Notes under the pieces: model-generated
Seen by the model: the letters and a program-made list of their open reading frames with translations, nothing else
What the model was told of the DNA's origin: nothing
The model's database searches: none
In this document: positions 42,437 to 49,237 of the stretch, piece after piece
Layout of the letters: each line of letters starts with the position of its first letter
How positions within the stretch are numbered: position 1 is the first letter of the stretch
Position numbers and translations under genes: made by a program
Source: Pirellulales bacterium
Lineage (GTDB): Bacteria; Planctomycetota; Planctomycetia; Pirellulales; Lacipirellulaceae
Reading direction: 5' to 3'
Length of the DNA: 49,237 nt
NCBI GenBank assembly: GCA_020849945.1
Contig: JADZFK010000055.1
Span: 1-49,237 of the forward strand

Positions 42437-43279
42437 TCAGCCCTTTCCCCGAACAAGTCTCCACCGGCATGTTAGACGCCGCACTAACCAAAGTGTTGCA
42501 GCTTGATAAGCGGTCCAGCCGAATAGGATCGGGACCGTGAATCTAAACGGGATGCCAACAATTCGAATCACGCTCAATAGTAGGCTGAGCCAGACGACAA
42601 TCCACAGCAAATGGCGAATACCAAATTGCCACTTTACGTTTGTACTACGGGCGAGTTCATGGTTGTGATTCCTTTCAGCTTGTATCTCTATTTCACGAAG
42701 ACAAGTCGGCAACCGTTGCCGGCGGTATTTTCGGATCGTTCGCCTGGCCCCCCATGCACCGCCAAACTGACCAATAATAGTGGCTATCCCGGGCCCTAGC
42801 GGAGCCGTCAAAGTGATCCGCCAGAAATCCGATAGACCTCCGATCTCAATGACCCAAAAAGGCAGCGTTGCAATGAACCCCACCAGTCCGCCAATAAACG
42901 CACCTCGCGAGGCTAGATTGCTGCGCAGGCTCAAAGAACGTGTGACCAAATGAGTTAGTGGCAAAGTGATGGCAGTCACGACCATCGTCCAAAGGAGTCC
43001 AGCGACGATCCCAATTCCACCTACAACGACCACCGCACCTACGATCTCAATTACTTCTTCCAGGTATAAGGATTCGCCCCTCCCCCATGCAAAGAAAAAT
43101 ACGGCACTATAAAAAGCGGCATAAGCCATCGTGAATAGTATCGAGTACACCCCACCTGCCGCGATGATTCCCAACGCAACTCCAAGCCAACTCGAGCCGT
43201 TGAGTTGGTCAGGCTGGGCGAAACGTATCGGTTCGGCCATCGCCGGCCCATGAACGTCATTCGACGAATGCACTGCCAT
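42437..43279 (-). CDS. Hypothetical multi-pass membrane protein
   Basis: The protein has 280 residues with about six hydrophobic segments: (WLGVALGIIAAGGVYSILF), (VGAVVVVGGIGIVAGLLWTM), (FIGGLVGFIATLPFWVIEIG) and C-terminal ones. The C-terminus WQFGIRHLLWIVVWLSLLLS is a segment I associate with planctomycete membrane proteins. It has a Gly/Ala-rich 'glycine zipper'-like region around GIATIIGQFGGAWGARR. Start: ATG at 43279 (MAVHSSNDVHG), though the GTG at 43324 is possible. No function is known. It lies between parS sites and parB but on the opposite strand. Confidence 0.7.
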   Translation of the reverse strand: MAVHSSNDVHGPAMAEPIRFAQPDQLNGSSWLGVALGIIAAGGVYSILFTMAYAAFYSAVFFFAWGRGESLYLEEVIEIVGAVVVVGGIGIVAGLLWTMVVTAITLPLTHLVTRSLSLRSNLASRGAFIGGLVGFIATLPFWVIEIGGLSDFWRITLTAPLGPGIATIIGQFGGAWGARRTIRKYRRQRLPTCLREIEIQAERNHNHELARSTNVKWQFGIRHLLWIVVWLSLLLSVIRIVGIPFRFTVPILFGWTAYQAATLWLVRRLTCRWRLVRGKG

Positions 43280-43481
43280 GTTCGTATAACCAGCTGTGGA
43301 TTTCAGTACTAGACAACGAATCACCCGTTTTCACGGCACTGTAGTGCTCTAGCTAGCGAATCAGTATTTCATATTCACTGGAGGAAAACCAGGGCATTCA
43401 AGCAAACTCTATTCTCGGTTCCCAATTCGATACGCTCGTCGACCTCGACTAGCCGATGAATGGTGGGCGGCATGAGATAGC

Positions 43482-43627
43482 CCGGCCGTGTCGGCCGGAA
43501 GCGTAACCGCCACCGCTTGCTAGCAGTCGGGGAGAGCCAGGCAGGGACCGCCTGGCCTTATGCAGGTCGCTGAGCCGAGCCGAAACGGCTCGGCTATGTA
43601 TGTGTTGCCGAGCCTTTGCGGCTCGGC
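43482..43627. repeat. Cluster of four spacer hairpins upstream of parB
   Basis: The hairpins are CCGGCCGTGTCGGCCGG (43482-43498), GCCAGGC/GCCTGGC (43536-43557), AGCCGAGCC-GAAA-CGGCTCGGCT (43573-43595, approximate) and GCCGAGCC-TTTGC-GGCTCGGC (43607-43627). The third and fourth are variants of one another, and the first matches those at 1585-1640. The rest of 43280-43656 shows no gene. Confidence 0.7.
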
Positions 43628-43656
43628 TAGATCGTGATTTTCAGGGAGGATTGGCC

Positions 43657-44640
43657 GTGTCACGCGAACGACGATTGGGACGTGGTTTGGAAGCGCTGTT
43701 GGGTCGGGCTTGGGAAGAACCGCAACTGCCCGTGGCTGCCAGCACTTCGACCGACCCCGTGGCGGGCGACGACCGCCTCTCGCGCGACGAAAACGGCCAG
43801 GTTTGGCTCAATTGCGATGCGATCACGCGTAATCCGTATCAGCCGCGGCAGATGTTCGACGAGGCCGAGATCGCGGACTTGGCGGATAGCATTCGCACCC
43901 ACGGCATACTGCAGCCGCTCGTCGTCCGCCGAGCGGGCGAAGGCTTCGAACTGATCGCCGGCGAACGACGTCTGCGAGCGGCCCAAGCGGCCGACTGGCG
44001 TCAGGTGCCCGTTCAGGTCCGCGAGGTGGACGACCGCCAGATGGCCGAGTTAGCCATCGTCGAAAACGTGCAACGCAAAGACCTCAACGCGATCGAAAAG
44101 GCGGAATCCTTCCAGCGGTACATCGATCAATACCAGTGCACACAAGAAGAGTTGGCAGGCCGAGTGCAAGTGGATCGCTCGACGGTTGCCAACCTCATAC
44201 GCTTGCTCGACCTGCCCGCCGACGTGAAGCGAATGGTGCAGGAGGGAGCAATATCTCAAGGCCACGCCCGCGCACTCTTGCCCCTGGGCGACGAACAAGA
44301 ACAAGTTGCGTTTGCACAACAGATCAAACGCGATGGGCTTTCTGTCCGCGCCACCGAGCAAGGCGTTCAAGATCGCATCCGTTCGCTCGATGGCGATCAG
44401 TTGCGAATCGTCGATGCCGAGGGGAACTCGCGGGCGGTGCCACGCCCGCGCAACGAACAAATCGCTTCGCTCGAACAGGAATTGCGTTCGGCGCTCGGCA
44501 CGAAGGTGGACGTGAGCCAAACGGCCAAGGGTAAGGGCAAGTTGACGATCCACTTTGCGAGCCACGAAGAGTTCGATCGCATTCGCCAATTGTTAACGAC
44601 GCCGGTGGCCGTAACGGGGCAGAGTGTTGCATCAGCTTGA
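43657..44640 (+). CDS. parB: Chromosome-partitioning protein ParB
   Basis: A CTP-dependent DNA clamp that loads at parS and spreads to form the partition complex. The protein has 327 residues from the GTG at 43657 (GGGAGGA lies 6 bases upstream; frame open to 43600). It begins RERRLGRGLEALLGRAW, the ParA-interacting N-terminus. The domain then shows IRTHGILQPLVVRRAGEGFE, LIAGERRLRAAQAADWRQVP (GERRxRA CTP/parS box) and the helix-turn-helix TQEELAGRVQVDRSTVANLI. A C-terminal dimerisation segment ends with KGKGKLTIHFASHEEFDRI. No parA neighbour is visible on either side. Three parS sites lie 1.2-1.3 kb upstream. Confidence 0.95.
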   Translation: MSRERRLGRGLEALLGRAWEEPQLPVAASTSTDPVAGDDRLSRDENGQVWLNCDAITRNPYQPRQMFDEAEIADLADSIRTHGILQPLVVRRAGEGFELIAGERRLRAAQAADWRQVPVQVREVDDRQMAELAIVENVQRKDLNAIEKAESFQRYIDQYQCTQEELAGRVQVDRSTVANLIRLLDLPADVKRMVQEGAISQGHARALLPLGDEQEQVAFAQQIKRDGLSVRATEQGVQDRIRSLDGDQLRIVDAEGNSRAVPRPRNEQIASLEQELRSALGTKVDVSQTAKGKGKLTIHFASHEEFDRIRQLLTTPVAVTGQSVASA

Positions 44641-44757
44641 TAGGGGACTACCTTCTTCCTTGTTGGAGCTTTCCCGAGAAGTGATCAGTGATTACGCGCT
44701 TCGCCGCGCCGAGCCTTCACGTCGCGGTTCAACGGCGATTGGAATCAAGTTGACTTT

Positions 44758-46452
44758 ATGAACGACCGCATCCCAAATCGGCTTGTCCCGAAGTTGTGGG
44801 AATCGCTGCCGGGTTACACTCGACAGAAGTTTGCCGCCGACCTGATCGCAGGAATCACCGTCGGCCTTGTTGCTTTGCCGCTGGCGATGGCGTTCGCAAT
44901 CGCATCCGGCGTAAAGCCGGAAGCCGGCATCTACACGGCAATCGCTGCCGGCGTGATCGTTTCCGCACTGGGAGGCTCACGGTGCCAAGTCGCCGGACCC
45001 ACCGGGGCGTTCGTCGTCATCGTGGCCGGCATCGTCGAGAAGTTCGGCGTCTCCGGACTGCTCATGTGTACAGCAATGGCTGGCTCGATGCTGGTCGTCA
45101 TGGGACTCACAGGCCTCGGTACCGCGGTGCGGTTTATTCCGCGATCGGTGACGATCGGTTTCACGAACGGTATTGCCGTGCTGATCGCCTCGACGCAAAT
45201 CAAGGATTTCTTCGGGCTCTCGATCAACAGCGGCAGCAGCGAATTCGTGCCGCGAATGGTTCAACTTGTTAAGGGGGCCACTACCTTTAACACCGCGGCA
45301 ACCGTTACTGCCGTGGCAACTCTGGCGATTGTACTGTTGTGGCCTCGCGTTACGAAACATGTGCCGGGGGCCATCATCGGTCTCATCGGTGCGACGCTCG
45401 CGTGCTGGTACCTCGGCCTTTCGGTAGAAACGATCGGTAGCAAGTTTGGCGGTATTCCGTTGGGCCTGCCGACTTTTTCGATCCCGGAGTTCCGGGCCGA
45501 TCTCATTCTACCACTGTTGCCCTCGGCCACAACGGTAGCCATGCTGGCGGCTATCGAAAGCCTGCTGTCGGCCGTGGTGGCCGACAACATGAGCGGCGAT
45601 CGCCACAAACCCGATGTGGAGCTTCTCGCCCAGGGCCTAGCCAACCTTGCGGTACCGATGCTCGGGGGCATCCCGGCGACGGGGGCCATCGCCCGCACGG
45701 CAACCAACATTCGCTCGGGGGCAACTTCGCCCGTGGCTGGCATCGTCCACGGCTTAACGCTGCTCGTGATTATTCTCGTGGCCGCGCCGCTTGCCCGGTT
45801 CATCCCACTCCCCGCGCTCGGCGCGATTTTGATGATCGTTTCCTACCGCATGGGTGAATGGCACGCGATCCCGGCCATCTTGCGACTCTCGGCCGCCGAC
45901 CGGGTCGTGTGGGCCGCAACTTTCGCACTCACCGTGTTCGCCGATCTTACTGTGGCCGTCGAGGTCGGTATGCTATTGGCCGCCCTGCTCTTCATTCACC
46001 AAGTAGCCGCGACGACCACGGTTGCCTCGGTAACCGACGACATGCTGGGCGACGGCGAACCGCGCGTGCTGACGGACCGGTACATTCCCGAGTACTGTTC
46101 GGTGATTCGCATTCGTGGGCCGTTCCTGTTTGGAGCGACCGAAAAACTCTTGGCAGCCACCTCGAATGTGTCGAAGTTCGCTGAAGTGGTCGTGCTAAAA
46201 ATGACCTACATGTCGGCGATTGATGGGACCGGCATCCACACGATCGAAGAGCTTGCCAAGCGGCTAACCGATACAGGCCGCTCGCTGGTTCTGTGCGGGG
46301 CACAACCCCAACCGGCCGAGCTGATTGGTCGTTCAAAACTGGTAAAACTCTTGGGGAAACGAAATCTGCAGCCCCACCTAGACGCGGCCCTAGAACGGGC
46401 CGCAATCATCCACGGCGGATTCGACCGGCCCCATATGCCGGCAGCATCGTAG
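44758..46452 (+). CDS. SulP-family anion transporter with STAS domain
   Basis: The protein has 564 residues. It has ten or more membrane segments, beginning FAADLIAGITVGLVALPLAM and continuing with the SulP motif SVTIGFTNGIAVLIASTQIK and VPMLGGIPATGAIARTATNI. The cytoplasmic STAS domain spans about residues 440-555 (IRIRGPFLFGATEKLLAATS, VVLKMTYMSAIDGTGIHTIE). Homologues move sulfate, bicarbonate or dicarboxylates, usually by proton or sodium coupling. The substrate is not determined here, as no cys genes or carbonic anhydrase lie nearby. The start is at 44758 and no clear Shine-Dalgarno is seen. It is co-directional with parB but 117 bases away. Confidence 0.9.
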   Translation: MNDRIPNRLVPKLWESLPGYTRQKFAADLIAGITVGLVALPLAMAFAIASGVKPEAGIYTAIAAGVIVSALGGSRCQVAGPTGAFVVIVAGIVEKFGVSGLLMCTAMAGSMLVVMGLTGLGTAVRFIPRSVTIGFTNGIAVLIASTQIKDFFGLSINSGSSEFVPRMVQLVKGATTFNTAATVTAVATLAIVLLWPRVTKHVPGAIIGLIGATLACWYLGLSVETIGSKFGGIPLGLPTFSIPEFRADLILPLLPSATTVAMLAAIESLLSAVVADNMSGDRHKPDVELLAQGLANLAVPMLGGIPATGAIARTATNIRSGATSPVAGIVHGLTLLVIILVAAPLARFIPLPALGAILMIVSYRMGEWHAIPAILRLSAADRVVWAATFALTVFADLTVAVEVGMLLAALLFIHQVAATTTVASVTDDMLGDGEPRVLTDRYIPEYCSVIRIRGPFLFGATEKLLAATSNVSKFAEVVVLKMTYMSAIDGTGIHTIEELAKRLTDTGRSLVLCGAQPQPAELIGRSKLVKLLGKRNLQPHLDAALERAAIIHGGFDRPHMPAAS

Positions 46453-46569
46453 CCTGGCAAGAACCGTGGTATTCTCTACGGCAACCGTCGTTGCTTGGTA
46501 CCCGCTTAGCGGCTACGATAGGGTACATGGCCGCGAACCGCTAAATTGCGTTCGTTGTCTTTTTGGTCG

Positions 46570-46631
46570 CGGGGCGTAGCTCAGCCTGGCTAGAGCGGTC
46601 GCCGCGGCGACAGGTCGCATCGTTCGGATAC
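46570..46631 (+). pseudogene. Relic tRNA: duplicated 5' half of tRNA-Pro
   Basis: 46570-46597 repeats bases 46639-46666 of tRNA-Pro exactly over 28 bases (acceptor 5' strand, D arm). The copy then diverges. The anticodon arm is GTCGC-CGCG-GCGAC with a 4-base loop, no usable anticodon exists, and the T arm and acceptor 3' strand are degraded (GCATCGTTCGGATACC). It cannot act as a tRNA. Confidence 0.75.
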
Positions 46632-46638
46632 CTTTCAC

Positions 46639-46713
46639 CGGGGCGTAGCTCAGCCTGGCTAGAGCGCTTGGTTTGGGACCAAGAGGTCGCATGTTCGAAT
46701 CATGTCGCCCCGA
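46639..46713 (+). tRNA. tRNA-Pro (anticodon TGG)
   Basis: A 75-base cloverleaf. The acceptor stem is CGGGGCG/CGCCCCG, D arm GCTC-GAGC, anticodon arm CTTGG-TTTGGGA-CCAAG, T arm GCATG-TTCGAAT-CATGT, discriminator A. The anticodon TGG reads proline codons. The 3' CCA is not encoded (the sequence continues CTTAGG). It is followed 16 bases later by the GIY-YIG start. Confidence 0.95.
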
Positions 46714-46728
46714 CTTAGGATCTTGTCC

Positions 46729-47001
46729 GTGGATGAAACCTATGTTGTTTACGTTCTACGTAGCCGTGTAACAGGGAGACGTTACGTAGGCTCGACTCAA
46801 GATTTGGACGATCGATTGATGAGACACAACTCCGGTCAATCCAAGTCAACAAGGAGTGGTGCGCCTTGGAAGTTGGTTCATTACGAATCCTTCCCCACAA
46901 GGTCAGCGGCACTCCAGAAAGAGCAGTTTTACAAAACGGGAACTGGACGCGAACAGTTAGACGCTATCGAGCAGGGAACTGCCTCAATCTCACCAGATTG
47001 A
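46729..47001 (+). CDS. Small GIY-YIG nuclease domain protein
   Basis: The protein has 90 residues from the GTG at 46729, with TTAGGA about 8 bases upstream. A frame from 46702 would overlap the tRNA. The GIY-YIG core reads YVVYVLRSRVTGRRYVGST, then a DLDDRLMRHNSGQSKSTRSG segment with the conserved Arg and the later GAPWKLVHYESFPTRSAALQ, the UvrC-N/YhbQ type. It probably cleaves DNA with a single metal. It lies directly beyond tRNA-Pro, with the half-tRNA relic on the other side, which suggests a mobile or homing unit. A repair role is the alternative. Confidence 0.85.
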   Translation: MDETYVVYVLRSRVTGRRYVGSTQDLDDRLMRHNSGQSKSTRSGAPWKLVHYESFPTRSAALQKEQFYKTGTGREQLDAIEQGTASISPD

Positions 47002-47045
47002 ATAGAGCTTGGTCGCCCGTTGCGGCGGGTTGCCCCGACATTCTT

Positions 47046-47684
47046 ATGAGTTTTGAACTTGCTCGCCGCAACATGGTTGTGGAGCAGCTAGAGCCGCGTG
47101 GGATTGTTGATCCACGCGTGCTTGAAGCAATGGAGTGGGTTCCTCGGCACGAGTTTGTGCCGCCCGAGTTGGCCGGGCTGGCCTACGAAGACCGGGCATT
47201 GGCGATTGGCCCCGAACAAACCATCTCGCAGCCCTATACCGTCGCATTCATGTGCCAGGAAGCGCGGCTCGCCGCCGGCGACAAGGCGCTCGAAATCGGT
47301 ACCGGCTCCGGCTACGGGGCCGCAGTGCTTGCGCTGCTGGCGCGCGAAGTTCACACGATTGAGCGGGTGGAGTCGCTGTATCGCGAAGCGCGCGACCGAA
47401 TGCGACGACTAGGTTACCGCAACGTACACTGCTACCTGGACGACGGTACGGCAGGCCTGGCGCGCGAGGCCCCGTTCGATGCGATCATCTGCACGGCAGG
47501 CGCCGAGCAAATGCCGCGCGCATATTTTGAGCAACTGGCCGTGGGCGGCCGGCTGATTATTCCGGTCGGACCGCCATCGCAACAGCAGATGTACCGAGTG
47601 ACTCGGCAGGGCGAGCACTTCGAGCGCGAATCGCTCGGCAGTTTTGGTTTCGTGCCGCTGTTGGGCAACATTGAGCGAGGTTGA
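47046..47684 (+). CDS. pcm: Protein-L-isoaspartate O-methyltransferase
   Basis: It methylates isoaspartyl residues of damaged proteins with S-adenosylmethionine, initiating repair. It has 212 residues from the ATG at 47046; a long open frame reaching back to 46866 overlaps the GIY-YIG gene and lacks similarity. The SAM motif is LEIGTGSGYGAAVLALLA. The family pattern WVPRHEFVPPELAGLAYEDR, TISQPYTVAFMCQ, IICTAGAEQMPRAYFEQL and GGRLIIPVGPPSQQQMYRV is complete. It lies on the same strand as the GIY-YIG gene, 44 bases downstream. Confidence 0.93.
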   Translation: MSFELARRNMVVEQLEPRGIVDPRVLEAMEWVPRHEFVPPELAGLAYEDRALAIGPEQTISQPYTVAFMCQEARLAAGDKALEIGTGSGYGAAVLALLAREVHTIERVESLYREARDRMRRLGYRNVHCYLDDGTAGLAREAPFDAIICTAGAEQMPRAYFEQLAVGGRLIIPVGPPSQQQMYRVTRQGEHFERESLGSFGFVPLLGNIERG

Positions 47685-47780
47685 TCAGAACGTGGTGCGG
47701 AAGAAAATTCACCTCAGAGGCACAGAGGGCACAAAGAAATCCAGATAGGCTTGTAGGCTAGGCTAAACCTATTGATTCCA

Positions 47781-49022
47781 CTAGACGGACAGTGCAACAT
47801 CCGCTTCGCGCAAGCAGCGTTGGATTTGTCGGGCGGCTTGGCGGAGTCGTTCTTCGTTTTCGACGAGCGACATCCGCAAGAAGCCTTCGCCGGCGGGGCC
47901 GAAGCCGCTGCCGGGGCTAACGGCGACGTTCCCTTTTTCCAGGAGCATCATGCCGAAGTCCATGGTGCTCATGCGGCTTCGCCAGGGTTCGGGGATTGGA
48001 ACCCAGCAGAACATGCTGGCCTTGGGGGGCGTCATGGGCCAGCCGATGCGGGCGAGGCTATCGACGAGTGCGTCGCGGCGGCTTTGGTAGATGGCCGCCT
48101 GTTGGGCCATGCCGGCATCGCCGCTACGCAGGGCCATAATGGCCGCGATTTGCACGGCTTGGAACATGCCGTAATCGTAGTAGCCCTTGATCGTGGCAAG
48201 CGCTTTAATCATTTGCCGGTTGCCGCAACAGAAGCCGACGCGCCAGCCGGCCATGTTGTAGCCTTTGCTCATGGTGGTGAATTCGACGCCGACCTCGGCC
48301 GCCCCGGGCGACGCCAAAAAGCTGGGCGGCTGATAGCCGTCGAAAGCCACGTCGGCGTAGGCGAAGTCGCTGATGACGGCAAAGCCGTACTTGCGGGCAA
48401 GTTTCACAACCTCATCAAAAAACGGCTGTTCAATGCAAACGGTGGAGGGATTATGAGGGTAATTAAGGATGACCACTTTTGGCCGTGGGTACAGGTGCTC
48501 GCAGGTGTAAGCAATGTTCGAGAGAAACTTATCGCTATCGCGCACTTCGAGCGCAATGACGTTGCCTGAAGCCAGGGCGACCGAATAAACGTGGATTGGA
48601 AAATACGGGGCGGGAACGATCGCGGTGTCGCCTGGGCCCATCATGGCCAGGCACATGTGGCTAAAGCCTTCCTTCGAGCCGAGGCACACGATCGTTTCCT
48701 CGTCCGGATCGAGACGCACACCGAACCGCTTGAAGTACTTGCTGGCCACCTCGCGGCGAAGGTTAGCGATACCGTTCGATTTACTGTAGCCGTGGTTGCG
48801 GGGGTCGCGGGCCGCCTCGTTGAGCTTTTCGATGACGAAGTCCTCGGGCGGATCCGAGGGGTTGCCCATGCCGAGGTCGATGACATCATCACCCGCGCGC
48901 CGCTTGGAGTAGAGCAGAGCGTTGATGCGCCCAAACAAGTACGGCGGCAGGCGAGTGACTCGCTCGGCGACCTGGATGGGGTGTAGATTCGGGGTAATCG
49001 ATGCTGCAAGAGTATTGGTCAT
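47781..49022 (-). CDS. Class I/II PLP-dependent aminotransferase (AlaC/LL-DAP aminotransferase-like)
   Basis: The protein has 413 residues and transfers an amino group to a keto acid with pyridoxal phosphate. [40 protein letters not shown] and [20 protein letters not shown] form the N-terminal half. [20 protein letters not shown] and [20 protein letters not shown] follow, with the cofactor lysine in [20 protein letters not shown]. This last motif is typical of the AlaC/LL-diaminopimelate-aminotransferase branch. It is a single gene, with the MITE-like copy C 77 bases upstream of its start. The amino donor and acceptor are not determined. Confidence 0.9.
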   Translation of the reverse strand: MTNTLAASITPNLHPIQVAERVTRLPPYLFGRINALLYSKRRAGDDVIDLGMGNPSDPPEDFVIEKLNEAARDPRNHGYSKSNGIANLRREVASKYFKRFGVRLDPDEETIVCLGSKEGFSHMCLAMMGPGDTAIVPAPYFPIHVYSVALASGNVIALEVRDSDKFLSNIAYTCEHLYPRPKVVILNYPHNPSTVCIEQPFFDEVVKLARKYGFAVISDFAYADVAFDGYQPPSFLASPGAAEVGVEFTTMSKGYNMAGWRVGFCCGNRQMIKALATIKGYYDYGMFQAVQIAAIMALRSGDAGMAQQAAIYQSRRDALVDSLARIGWPMTPPKASMFCWVPIPEPWRSRMSTMDFGMMLLEKGNVAVSPGSGFGPAGEGFLRMSLVENEERLRQAARQIQRCLREADVALSV

Positions 49023-49098
49023 GGTGAACCCGGATGGCTTGGTTTTGCCTCAGTATAATGTTTCCCCGTTCGTTGCAAAACTGAGATTAGAGAGCCGT

Positions 49099-49237
49099 CA
49101 GGGCCGATCAGTTATTCATGTTCGCGACAGTGAGGACTCACGAACCCGAAACGTTAGCGAGGGAATGTGTGCTTTTTCCCTCGCTGACGCTTCGGGCTGG
49201 TTTCCAATACACTCGCCCAATTTGAATAAATGATCGG
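49099..49237. mobile_element. 143-bp MITE-like element, copy C (window edge cuts it)
   Basis: It is inverted relative to copies A and B. It starts CAGGGCCGATCAGTTATTCA and ends AATAAATGATCGG at the window edge, lacking only the last few bases of the terminal repeat. Its first 21 bases are the closest match to the IS end at 107-127. The internal stem, GTTAGCGAGGGAA against TTCCCTCGCTGACGC, is preserved. Confidence 0.8.

Noticed and set aside
46570-46631. A second functional tRNA gene
   Set aside because: Only the 5' half matches; the anticodon loop has four bases and the T arm and acceptor 3' strand do not pair.
47772-48569. A 265-codon plus-strand frame opposite the aminotransferase
   Set aside because: The minus strand encodes all aminotransferase motifs including the PLP lysine; the plus frame has no recognisable domain.
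1-49237. CRISPR array
   Set aside because: The direct repeats found are either isolated pairs or word arrays without regular unique spacers, and no cas gene is present.

Overview
The window most likely comes from a planctomycete, probably of the Pirellulales type. This is inference from gene content and style, not from a marker gene. The signs are: mostly short operons separated by palindrome-rich spacers; weak or absent Shine-Dalgarno sites at many starts; DUF3467 and DUF1015 genes; a membrane protein with the FGIRHLLW-type segment that is frequent in planctomycetes; a four-PDZ site-2 protease next to dxr; and a solitary parB. It is core chromosome. No phage, plasmid, CRISPR array or rRNA operon is visible.

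Layout. 1-4340: the tail of a transposase and its IS end, then dxr and the rseP-like protease. 4344-7507: a DUF3467 gene (minus), rhaB, rpmI and rplT. 7697-13050: pheS and pheT, both of the archaeal/eukaryotic type, then an acyl-CoA synthetase. 13624-21073: a coiled-coil gene, then a minus-strand block running from an ABC ATPase and a permease with a very His-rich loop to a secreted HEAT-like protein and two paralogous CC-motif membrane-anchored proteins (a possible metal-handling system). 21074-22011: a long geneless stretch with one strong plus-strand terminator. 22012-28015: an M20 amidohydrolase, a small membrane protein and an Opp/Dpp peptide transporter. 28268-32894: an rRNA/tRNA methyltransferase, an AcuI-like reductase, a UbiA prenyltransferase and acsA. 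33734-37628: a glycosyltransferase, an NDP-sugar epimerase and an ExeA-like ATPase. 37794-42211: trpF, ahcY, a retropepsin-like protein, a small hypothetical and DUF1015. 42314-46452: three parS-like sites, a membrane protein, parB and a SulP transporter. 46570-49022: a half-tRNA relic, tRNA-Pro(TGG), a GIY-YIG gene, pcm and an aminotransferase.

The spacers carry several families of dispersed repeats. (i) A 143-bp MITE-like element is present in three copies (23897, 35616, 49099), with a diverged relative at 4900. Its terminal inverted repeats match, in 20 of 21 positions, the end of the IS whose transposase tail opens the window, so a parent IS and its non-autonomous derivatives appear together. 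(ii) A ~180-bp element has two copies (4009, 33552). (iii) A ~100-bp element has two copies (13204, 33238). (iv) Short GC-rich hairpins (1585, 7580, 43482). (v) 'Word-array' palindromes built from repeated 6-8-mers (9356, 10578, 42233). Some of this repeat material lies inside essential genes as in-frame insertions, notably in pheS and pheT.

How the genes work together: most clusters are housekeeping (isoprenoid precursor synthesis, translation, the methyl cycle, tryptophan synthesis, acetate activation, peptide uptake, chromosome partitioning). The part that most resembles an uncharacterised system is the minus-strand block 15003-21073.
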